This document shows positions 27,672-35,274 of a stretch of DNA of 64,000 nucleotides, in pieces (position 1 is the stretch's first letter; every line of letters begins with the position of its first letter). Both the position numbers and the translations under genes were made by a program. The stretch comes from Acinetobacter sp. ANC 3813 (GTDB taxonomy: Bacteria > Pseudomonadota > Gammaproteobacteria > Pseudomonadales > Moraxellaceae), in the NCBI RefSeq assembly GCF_002135435.1, contig NZ_NEGK01000001.1, positions 529,827 through 593,826 on the forward strand. The letters run 5' to 3'. The notes under the pieces were generated by a model. That model saw only the letters and a list, made by a program, of their open reading frames with translations. It did no database searches and was not told the DNA's origin.

Positions 27672-28973
27672 TTAACGTCTTACAAACAATGCCACTGCGG
27701 CGCTGCACACACAGGCAATGGTCACAATCATGAAAATCAGAGATGTGTTGCCGGTATGATCCAAAATCTTCCCAATTAGCGGTTCAGCTAGACCTGCAAA
27801 CAGATAAGATGAGAAATTCATCACTCCTGTTGCAGTCCCTGCACGCTTAGACCCAACTAGGTCAGGACATAATGCCCAAAAACTGGAAGCAGGGCCGTAA
27901 ACAAAGAAACCGCATAAAAATAGTGCGCCAATGGCCATGGTGCTGTGAATTGGCAAGCTCCACATCCAAAGACTGGTCAGCGCGCCTAAAGCCATATAAA
28001 GCATGATGGCAAGATAGCGTTTAGATCCGAATAACTTATCCGATACCCAGCCATTGCTGAGTGCGCCTGCTGCCATCCCCACAGGTAAGGCAATTGTGAT
28101 CCACTTCGGGTCAATGCCGCCATCTCCTGTTTTCCAGTCAGATCCTAAGAAATGAACTGGAACCCAAATAATTAACCCATAGCGTGCGGCATTTTGAAAA
28201 CCTAACGATACCGCGGCAATGATTAATTTTGCATTTTTCAAAACTGCCTTGTAACGCTGCAATGACGTTTCTTCATCCGCATTATCTGCAGCTTCTTGGG
28301 CTTTATCTTCCTCGTTCGCCACACCCGTATTTTCTAAAGGTTTAAACCCCAGATCTTCTGGCCGTTCACGCGCAATAAAATAGAATAAAATCCCGCCCGC
28401 AAGCATTAGCAGTACAGGTAAACGGAAGATCCAGCGCCATTCAAGGTGAAGAACTTCAATCACAACCACAGAAGTGACATACGATAAAATAGATGCACAG
28501 CCGGCAGCAAAAACATAGAAACCGTAAACCTTACCGCGTTCAGAAGCACTCCACCAGTTCGATAGCAGGCGGCTGCCTGGCGCCCATCCCAAAGCCTGCA
28601 AATATCCATTTGCTGCCCAAGGAATAATTAAGCTCATAAAACCGCTGGCAAAACTCACAATCCAATTTGCACCGCATGAAAGCACGGCGCCTGTGGTCAT
28701 GATTTTTCTTCCGCCATATTTATCTGCAAGGTTGCCGTTAATGGCTTGCCCAATAGCATACGCCCACAGCATACTTGCCGAAATCCAGCCCAAAGATGCA
28801 CTGCTCAAACCGAATTCGGCCTGAATGCCTGGAATAGCAAAACCAAAAGTTTGCCGGCCTGTATAAAAAAATAAATAGCAAAACATTGCTGCAAACAGCA
28901 TACGCCACTGCGCTTTACGAAATGCAGGGGTATTGTTGTCTGCTAACGCAGCAGGATAGTGCGTTCGATCCAT
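27672..28973 (-). CDS. MFS transporter of the organophosphate:phosphate antiporter (GlpT/UhpT-like) type
   Basis: This inner-membrane protein of 433 residues has about twelve hydrophobic segments and the OPA family marks. These are the N-terminal FYTGRQTFGFAIPGIQAEF, NGNLADKYGGRKIMTTGA, the helix-4/5 signature YLQALGWAPGSRLLSNWW followed by SERGKVYGFY, and the RERPEDLGF loop into a charged central cytoplasmic segment (about 200-235, Glu/Asp-rich). OPA members move phosphorylated or phosphonated small organics. In this setting a phosphonate uptake role is inferred. It follows the alcohol dehydrogenase gene with a 107-base gap and leads directly into the LysR gene. Confidence 0.85.
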   Translation of the reverse strand: MDRTHYPAALADNNTPAFRKAQWRMLFAAMFCYLFFYTGRQTFGFAIPGIQAEFGLSSASLGWISASMLWAYAIGQAINGNLADKYGGRKIMTTGAVLSCGANWIVSFASGFMSLIIPWAANGYLQALGWAPGSRLLSNWWSASERGKVYGFYVFAAGCASILSYVTSVVVIEVLHLEWRWIFRLPVLLMLAGGILFYFIARERPEDLGFKPLENTGVANEEDKAQEAADNADEETSLQRYKAVLKNAKLIIAAVSLGFQNAARYGLIIWVPVHFLGSDWKTGDGGIDPKWITIALPVGMAAGALSNGWVSDKLFGSKRYLAIMLYMALGALTSLWMWSLPIHSTMAIGALFLCGFFVYGPASSFWALCPDLVGSKRAGTATGVMNFSSYLFAGLAEPLIGKILDHTGNTSLIFMIVTIACVCSAAVALFVRR

Positions 28974-29080
28974 GATTCTTTTTCCTTCTTCTCATATCTT
29001 CTTTGCCTTGAAAAAGGCCAGAAGCTATATCCATATAGAGTGTGTAGATTTAGAAACTTTTCACGCTGATTAATCTTGGC

Positions 29081-30172
29081 TTATGAGGCATCGGCTCCTA
29101 TGAAATTTTTGCCGCGCGCGCCTTGCAGGGCATAATTCACGATTTCCCTTTGTTCGTCTTCATTTACGCCGTAGTCACTGAATTCCGTTTTAACATTGAG
29201 CTGATTTAATAATTCTAATAAAGAGGCTTGAGCATCTTGCAGGTTCGGACCAAATAACTCCTGCAGCACTATGTCTCTATGCTTGTTTTTTCCCCATGCC
29301 AAACCCAGTACGTAAGGCAACGTAAATGAACAAGCAATACCATGCGGCAAGCCGTAACGCAGAGTCATTTCATAAGAAATGGAATGCGCTAATGCTGTTT
29401 TGGTATTTGAAAAGGCAATCCCTGCTTTCAATGCCGCCAAAGCCATACGTGAACGCAATTCAGCGTTAAGTAAGTCATGGGATAATTGAGGCAGGCATTC
29501 AAAAATTTCTTTAACTGCCGAAATTGCAAAAGTATCAGATATGGGGTTGGCGTTTACATTCCAAATGGACTCTAAAGCATGAGATAATGCATCTAACCCC
29601 GTTGAAATAGTGATGGATTTTGGAATAGTCAGCATTAAATCGGGGTCCACAATCGCCGCAGTTGGCCATGTGCAATCTAAGTGCAATGAGTATTTCTTTT
29701 GCTGCTGACTGTCCCAAATGGTCGCCCATGGGGTGACTTCACTCCCTGTCCCGGCTGTGGTTGGAACAGCAATCAGCTTTTTGCATCTTGCTGGAGCAAA
29801 TGCTTTGCCAGTCGACAGTAATGCCAATAAGTCTTCAAATTGTCCAGTTTCCGTACCTACAATTAACGCCTTCGCAGTATCAATCGAACTTCCGCCGCCA
29901 ACTGCCAGCACAGTATCGCAATGTTCAAATGTGCGCCAAAAATTCTCATAGGTTTCTTTTAACTGGGAAACATCTGGATTGGGCTGTACATCATCAATGA
30001 TATGAATCAGCCGATCGCCTAAAAGCAACTTAATCTTTTCAATTAAACCTAGGCTTTTGGCTTCAGGAAAGGTCACTAAAGTGACCGTTTGATTCTCAGT
30101 CAGCGCTTTAATATTGCTCAGCGAACCTGCTCCAAAATAAGTCGAAACAGGGTTATAAAATGTATCAGCCAT
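29081..30172 (-). CDS. Iron-containing alcohol dehydrogenase, probable phosphonoacetaldehyde reductase / hydroxyethylphosphonate dehydrogenase
   Basis: The 363 residues belong to the group III metal-dependent alcohol dehydrogenases. The NAD(P) loop is VGGGSSIDTAKAL (91-103), followed by TTAGTGSEVTPWATIWD (138-154). All four metal ligands are visible: Asp194 and His198 in TGLDALSHALE, His263 in ALAHSIS, His277 in LPHGIA. The overall sequence resembles phosphonoacetaldehyde reductases, which interconvert phosphonoacetaldehyde and 2-hydroxyethylphosphonate. Next to PhnX it would act in the oxidative, catabolic direction (inference). Reduction of the acetaldehyde made by PhnX is the main alternative. 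It is the first gene of the cassette. Confidence 0.82.
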   Translation of the reverse strand: MADTFYNPVSTYFGAGSLSNIKALTENQTVTLVTFPEAKSLGLIEKIKLLLGDRLIHIIDDVQPNPDVSQLKETYENFWRTFEHCDTVLAVGGGSSIDTAKALIVGTETGQFEDLLALLSTGKAFAPARCKKLIAVPTTAGTGSEVTPWATIWDSQQQKKYSLHLDCTWPTAAIVDPDLMLTIPKSITISTGLDALSHALESIWNVNANPISDTFAISAVKEIFECLPQLSHDLLNAELRSRMALAALKAGIAFSNTKTALAHSISYEMTLRYGLPHGIACSFTLPYVLGLAWGKNKHRDIVLQELFGPNLQDAQASLLELLNQLNVKTEFSDYGVNEDEQREIVNYALQGARGKNFIGADAS

Positions 30173-30212
30173 GATTATTCCAACTCCTTCTTCGTATAAT
30201 CACGATTGATAT

Positions 30213-30277
30213 AGTTGGCTGAATTTAAATCCAACTCAAATCGATTAATTAATCCCCTGTATCGTTTCTACCGATAC
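30213..30277 (-). promoter_or_regulatory. Dyad-rich regulatory region upstream of the phosphonate cassette
   Basis: Two inverted repeats lie 40-105 bases before the first gene. One is AGTTGG / CCAACT around an AT-rich 12-base centre (30213-30236), the other GTATCG / CGATAC around seven bases (30259-30277). The first has the size and AT-rich centre of a LysR-type box, so the cassette's own regulator is the likely binder. This is inference from position and symmetry only. Confidence 0.4.
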
Positions 30278-30331
30278 GTCTTGCTTCAAAAATTGAACAA
30301 ACTCCATATGACACGATTAAATGGCAGAATC

Positions 30332-30358
30332 AAAAAAGGAAGCTTCCGCTTCCTTTTT
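30332..30358 (-). terminator. Rho-independent terminator after pyrE
   Basis: AAAAAGGAAGC / GCTTCCTTTTT stem with a TTCC loop, about 25 bases past the pyrE stop. Confidence 0.9.
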
Positions 30359-30382
30359 CACAACCTTAAAATCTAAAAAATC

Positions 30383-31033
30383 TTAGATACCGTATTTCAC
30401 ACGGTAAGCATCCATTTTAGCCAAAGCCTCTTTTTCACCTTTAGCATCTAGATAGTCCATTAAATCTTTCATGGTAATTAATGCATGCACTGGAATTTCA
30501 AGTTCTTTTTGCACTTCTTGAATCGCAGAAAGCGTACCTTGACCTTTTTCCTGACGATCCAGCGCCACCAATACACCCGCAATTTGCGCGCCTGCATTTT
30601 TCAAAATAGTCACCACTTCACGGATTGCTGTACCTGCGGTGATCACATCATCAATGATCCAGACCTTTTTTCCCGCAACTGATGCGCCAACCAGTACACC
30701 GCCCTCACCGTGATCTTTAGCTTCTTTGCGGTTAAAACCCCAAGGTACGCTTACGCCATGATTTTGCGATAATGCCACAGCAGTTGCCGCGACAAATGGA
30801 ATACCTTTATACGCAGGGCCAAAAATCACTTCCACGTTTTCGCATTCTGTCAATTTTGCTGCATAGCCCGAAGCCAACAGAGACAAAGCTTCGCCGTCAT
30901 TCAGCAGGCCCGCGTTGAAAAAATAAGGACTCACACGGCCCGATTTTAAAGTAAACTCACCAAATTTAAGCACACCGCGTGATAATGCGAGTTCGATAAA
31001 AGCCTGTGGGTTAAAAGCCGCTTGCGCTGTCAT
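30383..31033 (-). CDS. pyrE: Orotate phosphoribosyltransferase
   Basis: PyrE condenses orotate with PRPP to give OMP in pyrimidine synthesis. Starting at the ATG at 31033 gives 216 residues ([12 protein letters not shown]…). A GGAG nine bases before that ATG supports it over the ATG four codons upstream. The PRPP-binding motif [13 protein letters not shown], the substrate segment [10 protein letters not shown] and the flexible loop [12 protein letters not shown] are all present. The neighbour on the other strand is crc, an arrangement shared with Pseudomonas. Confidence 0.96.
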   Translation of the reverse strand: MTAQAAFNPQAFIELALSRGVLKFGEFTLKSGRVSPYFFNAGLLNDGEALSLLASGYAAKLTECENVEVIFGPAYKGIPFVAATAVALSQNHGVSVPWGFNRKEAKDHGEGGVLVGASVAGKKVWIIDDVITAGTAIREVVTILKNAGAQIAGVLVALDRQEKGQGTLSAIQEVQKELEIPVHALITMKDLMDYLDAKGEKEALAKMDAYRVKYGI

Positions 31034-31072
31034 GGGGTGCTCCATTTTTCTAAGTTGAGGTTAAACCTGAGC

Positions 31073-31891
31073 ATGATACCAAAGACTAGCTATCCAAGTG
31101 ATCAAAAAATTCTAAGAGTCGTATCTATTAACGTGAACGGCTTGCGCTCTTCTGTGACTAAAGGCTTGCTGGAATGGCTAGAACAGTCTGATGCCGATGT
31201 GATCTGCATGCAGGAAAGCCGCATTACTCATGCCCAATGGACAGACAAATTCAAACCCGAAGGCTGGCACACACACCTGTTCCCTGCAGAGCGCGCTGGC
31301 TATGCCGGCACCGCTATTTACAGCCGCCTGCCCTTCATTTCGGTGACTGACGGTTTAGGCTTTGAATTGGCAGACTCGCAAGGCCGCTTCATTACTGCCG
31401 AATTTGACTTAGGCTTAGGCAAATCTGCTCATATCTGTTCGCTGTATTTGCCGTCTGGCTCTTCAGGCGATGAAGCGCAGGCACGCAAAGACCACTTTTT
31501 AGAAGAATATACAAAAATTCTGAAGCAATGGCGTGATGAAGACAAATCCATCATTGTCTGCGGCGATTACAACATCGTGCATAAGCGTATTGATATTAAA
31601 AACTGGTCAGGCAACCAAAAATCTTCAGGCTGCCTGCCACATGAGCGCGCTTGGCTGGATCATATCTATGATGATTTAGGCTATGTCGATACCTTCCGTG
31701 AAGTCCGCAAAGAAGCAGAGGTCTACTCTTGGTGGTCCAACCGCGGGCAAGCGCGTGCGAAGAACGTGGGCTGGCGTATTGATTACCAAGCCTGCTCGCC
31801 AGACTGGAAAGAACGCACAGTCAATGCATGGGTGTTTAAAGACGAATGGTTCAGTGACCATGCACCCGTCATTATCGACTACAAGCTTTAA
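31073..31891 (+). CDS. crc: Crc/exodeoxyribonuclease III family protein
   Basis: From the ATG at 31073 (TTGAGG about 13 bases ahead) the product has 272 residues of the endonuclease/exonuclease/phosphatase fold. In Pseudomonas and Acinetobacter the pyrE-linked member is Crc, which with Hfq mediates catabolite repression of translation. Active-site residues of ExoIII are retained here: Asn20 (SINVNGLRS), Glu48 (CMQESRI), Tyr125 (SLYLPSG), Asp165 and Asn167 (GDYNIVH), Asp262-His263 (SDHAPV). Nuclease activity therefore cannot be ruled out from sequence. Family and synteny both favour Crc. An in-frame ATG at 31022 would overlap the pyrE start and was not used. Confidence 0.88.
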   Translation: MIPKTSYPSDQKILRVVSINVNGLRSSVTKGLLEWLEQSDADVICMQESRITHAQWTDKFKPEGWHTHLFPAERAGYAGTAIYSRLPFISVTDGLGFELADSQGRFITAEFDLGLGKSAHICSLYLPSGSSGDEAQARKDHFLEEYTKILKQWRDEDKSIIVCGDYNIVHKRIDIKNWSGNQKSSGCLPHERAWLDHIYDDLGYVDTFREVRKEAEVYSWWSNRGQARAKNVGWRIDYQACSPDWKERTVNAWVFKDEWFSDHAPVIIDYKL

Positions 31892-31899
31892 AATTCAGC

Positions 31900-31931
31900 T
31901 TAATTCAGTAAACACTTGTTTACTGAATTAA
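31900..31931 (+). promoter_or_regulatory. Perfect 14-bp dyad, candidate GacA-type upstream activating site
   Basis: TTAATTCAGTAAAC / GTTTACTGAATTAA with a four-base centre. Its core reads AGTAAA-N6-TTTACT, close to the TGTAAG-N6-CTTACA box that GacA/UvrY binds upstream of CsrB/RsmY/RsmZ genes. It is centred about 90 bases before the inferred start of the small RNA. It starts nine bases after the crc stop but lacks a T-run, so it is a poor terminator. Confidence 0.5.
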
Positions 31932-31967
31932 GGTCGATTTCGCACACGCCCTGCCGTTTTAGCAGAT

Positions 31968-31999
31968 TTTACTGACACGGATTGCAGTGCATTATTGTC
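31968..31999 (+). promoter_or_regulatory. Likely promoter of the GGA-rich small RNA
   Basis: Two overlapping readings exist, each with a 16-base spacer: TTTACT (31968) with CATTAT (31990), or CTGACA (31972) with TATTGT (31994). Both place the start near 32003-32007, just before the first GGA motif. Confidence 0.45.
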
Positions 32000-32004
32000 G
32001 CACG

Positions 32005-32159
32005 GCACAGGGACATGTCAGGATGACACGAAGGGATAGGACGCCGTAGGAAGAAAGCAGAAACAAACTAATGATTTAGCTTGTTTTTCAAGGATGTGAC
32101 AATGGACGTTGTACTGAGACCCGCATGATCAGGATGATTAAATGCGGGTTTTCTCTTTT
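32005..32159 (+). ncRNA. CsrB/RsmY-type CsrA(RsmA)-sequestering small RNA
   Basis: There is no open frame here, but eight GGA motifs lie in 125 bases (32011, 32021, 32034, 32039, 32049, 32092, 32104, 32132), mostly as AGGA or AGGGA. Several sit in hairpin loops exactly as CsrA prefers: TGTC-AGGAT-GACA (32016-32028), ACAA-TGGACG-TTGT (32100-32113), and ATC-AGGAT-GAT inside the terminator stem. The 3' end is a clear Rho-independent terminator. A promoter and a GacA-like dyad stand upstream. The RNA would titrate CsrA and relieve its translational repression. Length about 155 nt. Identity is from pattern, not from a covariance search. Confidence 0.75.
32120..32159 (+). terminator. Terminator of the GGA-rich small RNA
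   Basis: CCCGCAT / ATGCGGG stem followed by TTTTCTCTTTT. The stem continues into an inner ATC-AGGAT-GAT hairpin that shows one more GGA. Confidence 0.85.
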
Positions 32160-32409
32160 CTGCAGTCCGTGTTTTTATTCTAACGAACTACTCATCACCA
32201 TCTATAGGTTTTTTATTCAGATGATTGGCAGCCTCAGCCCAATTGCACTTCTCTGATCCTCAGTTTAAAAGCCTTATATGTCGCTTTGATGACAATCTCA
32301 AACTGCCTGCATTTTTTAAACACTAAAGCTGGGCCAGAAGCATAGAGCTTTTCTCGATTTTTCGTTAATCTGTAAACATTGAAAATGAATGATTTTAGGA
32401 CTGACCGCA
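32160..32409. other. Gene-free stretch between the small RNA and the ArsC/Spx-like gene
   Basis: About 250 bases without a coding frame or a clear hairpin. It probably carries the promoter of the downstream gene; nothing else is recognisable. Confidence 0.5.
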
Positions 32410-32757
32410 ATGCTTAAGATTTACGGCATCAAAAACTGCAGCACCATGAAAAAAGCTTTTGACCTGCTCAATGAGCTAGGCTTGACCTATGAATTTCATG
32501 ACTATAAAAAACAGGCCATTGATGCAGAAACCTTAAAAGCTTGGCTGGATGCCAAAGGCGCTGAAATTATTCTGAATAAAAAAGGCACTACATGGAAAAA
32601 GCTGACAGAAGCTGAACAGCAAGATGCGCTTGCCAGCGAAACGAATTTAATTCAAACCTTAAGCGCGCACAGCAGCATGATTAAACGCCCCGTACTGCAA
32701 ACCGAGCACGGCATTCTAGTCGGTTTTGATGAGGCGGCTTACCGCGCTTTAAAATAA
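32410..32757 (+). CDS. ArsC/Spx-family reductase-like protein (YffB type)
   Basis: The 115-residue thioredoxin-fold protein begins MLKIYGIKNCSTMKKAFDLL. It has a single cysteine in NCSTMKKA rather than a CxxC, and the later RPV segment (IKRPVLQTEHGILVGF) that marks the ArsC/Spx superfamily. The YffB branch is thought to be a glutathione-dependent thiol reductase, and true arsenate reductase activity is not implied. The ATG at 32410 has AGGA twelve bases ahead. An ATG seven codons upstream (32389) would contain that site and was not used. Confidence 0.85.
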   Translation: MLKIYGIKNCSTMKKAFDLLNELGLTYEFHDYKKQAIDAETLKAWLDAKGAEIILNKKGTTWKKLTEAEQQDALASETNLIQTLSAHSSMIKRPVLQTEHGILVGFDEAAYRALK

Positions 32758-32780
32758 GCACTGCTCTTATTTAAATATAA

Positions 32781-32810
32781 AAAAACCTGACTTGATGTCA
32801 GGCTTTTTTA
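32781..32810. terminator. Bidirectional terminator between the ArsC-like and DUF2147 genes
   Basis: CCTGAC / GTCAGG stem, five-base loop, with A and T runs on both sides, between convergent genes. Confidence 0.88.
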
Positions 32811-32844
32811 TTCAGACTTGTATCTGGCTCAAGCCCTTAACAAA

Positions 32845-33282
32845 TTAGTTAGCGCGGATCCAAGTTTGGTTACGGCCCAGTGCAGACACGCCAATGTAGC
32901 CGCGCACTTCAAGCTTTTTGCCGCCATCTGCAATTTCACTCTTCATGCTGTAGGTTTTGCCTGATTGCGGATCTAAAATTTTGCCGTCATTGTATTTGTT
33001 GCCGCCAGAATTTTTAAGACCGCTGACAATACGCAAACCTTTCAAAGATTTGTTGTGATATGGGCCTTCACACTTGGTGCAGGCATTCTCTTCGCCTTTG
33101 GTCAGAATTTGCTGAATACTGGCTGTCAACGTGCCGTTCTTTTGCTCAGTAAACTTCACAATAGCTTTCGGCTGCTTGGTTTTGTCATCAATGGTTTTCC
33201 AAGTCGTACCATTTAAAGGGTCTGCAGCGTTAGCCAAAGCAGTTAACCCAAGTAGTCCTAATGCGAGTGCAATTTTTTTCAT
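32845..33282 (-). CDS. DUF2147 secreted protein
   Basis: The 145 residues begin with a clear signal peptide (MKKIALALGLLGLTALANA, cleavage near residue 19). The mature domain is of the lipocalin-like DUF2147 family: an N-terminal GTWKTIDDKTKQPKAIVKF strand pair, a CTKC pair in the middle, and the C-terminal LEVRGYIGVSALGRNQTWIR. Periplasmic location is predicted and the function is unknown. The two cysteines could form a disulfide, and the window's dsbB and dsbD would service such bonds. It is monocistronic. Confidence 0.9.
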   Translation of the reverse strand: MKKIALALGLLGLTALANAADPLNGTTWKTIDDKTKQPKAIVKFTEQKNGTLTASIQQILTKGEENACTKCEGPYHNKSLKGLRIVSGLKNSGGNKYNDGKILDPQSGKTYSMKSEIADGGKKLEVRGYIGVSALGRNQTWIRAN

Positions 33283-33437
33283 TTTTGTTTATTTCCCTGG
33301 TCTGGTATAGACAGCTTAATTATTAAAAACTCACAACAAATTTGCAATTTTTGAATGTGACCATTTAGTGTAACCTTGTAACTTGTGTTGGTAAATAAGC
33401 AAGCCTGCACCCTAAAAAAATAAAAGATGGATGGAAC

Positions 33438-34349
33438 ATGAAGATATCTCCGCTAACGAAACAATTATTCACAGAGCGTTTTTTAAAAACCGCCATCCGT
33501 GCGCCCAGCCAGTTCAATTTACCGCCCAGCACTTTGCGTTTTGCCTTGGAGCAGCTGTGCAAAATCATCCCTCAAAACCCGAATATCCAAGTCCGCCCCT
33601 TGCGTCTTTCTGGCCTGCGCGCCGAAGAACTCAAACCGCAAAGCGAATCAACACAGCTGATTTTCCATATTCATGGCGGCGCTTTTTTTCTAGGCTCAAT
33701 GCGTACCCACCGCGCTTTTTTGACTCAGGTCGCTGCCCGCACGCAAATGCAGGTGCTGCACTTGGATTATCCGCTATCGCCTGAGCATCAATATCCAGAA
33801 GCGCTGGATGCCTTGTTTGATGTGTATTGCCAGCTGCTGGATCAAGGCGTGCAAAGCAAAGATATTATTCTGTCCGGCGACTCCTGCGGCGCCAATCTAG
33901 CCCTAGCGCTGGCACTGCGGATTCAGCAGGAAGCAATGCCGCAGGTCAGCGGGCTGGTCTTGATGTCGCCGTTTTTAGACCTGACGCTGAGCAGTGAATC
34001 ACTGCGTTACAACCGCAAGCATGATGCCCTGCTCAGCATTGAAGCGCTGGAAACCGGTATTGATTACTATGTGCCGAAATCCATCGACCGCGCCGACCCA
34101 ATGGTTTCGCCTTTTTTTGCAGATTTAAAAGGGCTGCCGCCGATTCATGTTCAGGTCGGATCGAAGGAAATTTTGCTGGATGATGCGCAGCGCTTTAAAA
34201 ACAAAGCTGAAGAAGCCGGTTTGGATGTGGAGTTTAAAATTTATACCGGCATGTGGCATAACTTTCAGATGTTCAGCGCATGGTTTGAAGAAGGTCAGCG
34301 CGCCTTAGCCGATCTGGCAGAATTTGCGCACCGCTTAGACCGCGACTAA
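33438..34349 (+). CDS. Hormone-sensitive-lipase-type esterase (alpha/beta hydrolase)
   Basis: The 303 residues carry the HSL family oxyanion motif HGGAFFLGS (79-87) and the nucleophile elbow GDSCGANLALAL (Ser149). An acid lies in GSKEILLDDA and the catalytic histidine in GMWHNFQMF near residue 275. It is cytoplasmic, with no signal peptide. Members hydrolyse short acyl esters, and the physiological substrate cannot be predicted. It stands alone on the plus strand, divergent from the DUF2147 gene. Confidence 0.88.
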   Translation: MKISPLTKQLFTERFLKTAIRAPSQFNLPPSTLRFALEQLCKIIPQNPNIQVRPLRLSGLRAEELKPQSESTQLIFHIHGGAFFLGSMRTHRAFLTQVAARTQMQVLHLDYPLSPEHQYPEALDALFDVYCQLLDQGVQSKDIILSGDSCGANLALALALRIQQEAMPQVSGLVLMSPFLDLTLSSESLRYNRKHDALLSIEALETGIDYYVPKSIDRADPMVSPFFADLKGLPPIHVQVGSKEILLDDAQRFKNKAEEAGLDVEFKIYTGMWHNFQMFSAWFEEGQRALADLAEFAHRLDRD

Positions 34350-34375
34350 GCCAAAAGAATCCAGATATTGCAGGC

Positions 34376-34403
34376 AAAAAAATGGTCAGCCGAAGCTGAC
34401 CAT
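34376..34403 (-). terminator. Terminator after azoR
   Basis: ATGGTCAGC / GCTGACCAT stem with a CGAA/TTCG tetraloop, followed on the minus strand by seven T. It serves azoR. Confidence 0.85.
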
Positions 34404-34458
34404 GAAATGCTGAATCCATAAAGGGAGTGGTTTCAGCTGAGGAAGGATCTTTTAAGGT

Positions 34459-35025
34459 TTAGATGGCTTGAATTTTTTCCATCGCATCCGCCATCGCCTT
34501 ATCTTTCAGCTCTGGGCCCATATTTACGCCTTCAGCGCGAATAATTTCGACATCATTTACCCCAGTAAAACCGAAAACAGTTTTCAGCAGGCCTTCTTGA
34601 TAGTCTGCAGGGCTGTTTTCGCCATACACACCGCCGCGGCTGCTGGCAATGTAGGCTTTTTTATCGCCCGCCAAACCGACTGGACCATTTTCAGTGTATT
34701 TAAAGGTTTTGCCAGCAACACTGATGCGGTCAATCCACGCTTTCAGTGCAGAAGATAAGCCAAAGTTATACATTGCTGCGCCAATCACTACGACATCTGC
34801 ATCCAAATACTGCTGAATCAGCTGTTCACCCAGTGCAGATTGCTCTGCATTTTGGCCCATCAATATTTCAGCAGTTAAATGCGGAATCGCTTGCTGCGCT
34901 AAATCCAGATGCTCAACTTGCGCATCCGCATGTTTTGCTTTGAGCTGAGCAACAATGGCTTGGCTCAACTGACGTGATACAGAAGCATCGCCCATAATGC
35001 TTGAATCGATATGCAGAACTTTCAT
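34459..35025 (-). CDS. azoR: FMN-dependent NADH:azo/quinone oxidoreductase
   Basis: This flavodoxin-like cytoplasmic enzyme of 188 residues has the FMN phosphate loop HIDSSIMGDASVSRQLSQ (5-22). It also has the AMYNFGLSSALKAWIDRI segment (about 94-111) and the SSRGGVYG motif near 138, all typical of AzoR. It reduces quinones and azo compounds with NADH in two-electron steps, protecting against thiol and quinone stress. It is monocistronic with its own terminator. Confidence 0.93.
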   Translation of the reverse strand: MKVLHIDSSIMGDASVSRQLSQAIVAQLKAKHADAQVEHLDLAQQAIPHLTAEILMGQNAEQSALGEQLIQQYLDADVVVIGAAMYNFGLSSALKAWIDRISVAGKTFKYTENGPVGLAGDKKAYIASSRGGVYGENSPADYQEGLLKTVFGFTGVNDVEIIRAEGVNMGPELKDKAMADAMEKIQAI

Positions 35026-35274
35026 GATAAATCCTAATGCTTTAATTTCTTAACTGTTAGGCAGTGTATACAATTTTATAAATGAAATAATCCCAAGCTT
35101 TAAGACACACCGTTTTAAAAATGAAACAATTTAAAGCCTGTGGACGCAGACCCTAAAGTCAAAAAATAATCGTTACCAAAGCCGGAAAAGCATGTTATTT
35201 TAAGTTTAAAGATAATCTATCTGTATAAACTTAAAGAAAAAAATCAGAATTATGATAAGGATGTACGCGAACGC

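Noticed and set aside
31900..31931. crc terminator
   Set aside because: The stem is perfect, but GGTCGATTT follows it instead of a T-run and the outer stem is AT-only. A regulatory dyad fits better, though a weak terminator role is not excluded.
32005..32159. RNase P RNA or tRNA-like gene
   Set aside because: No cloverleaf and no RNase P conserved core is visible. The repeated GGA loops point to a CsrA-binding RNA instead.
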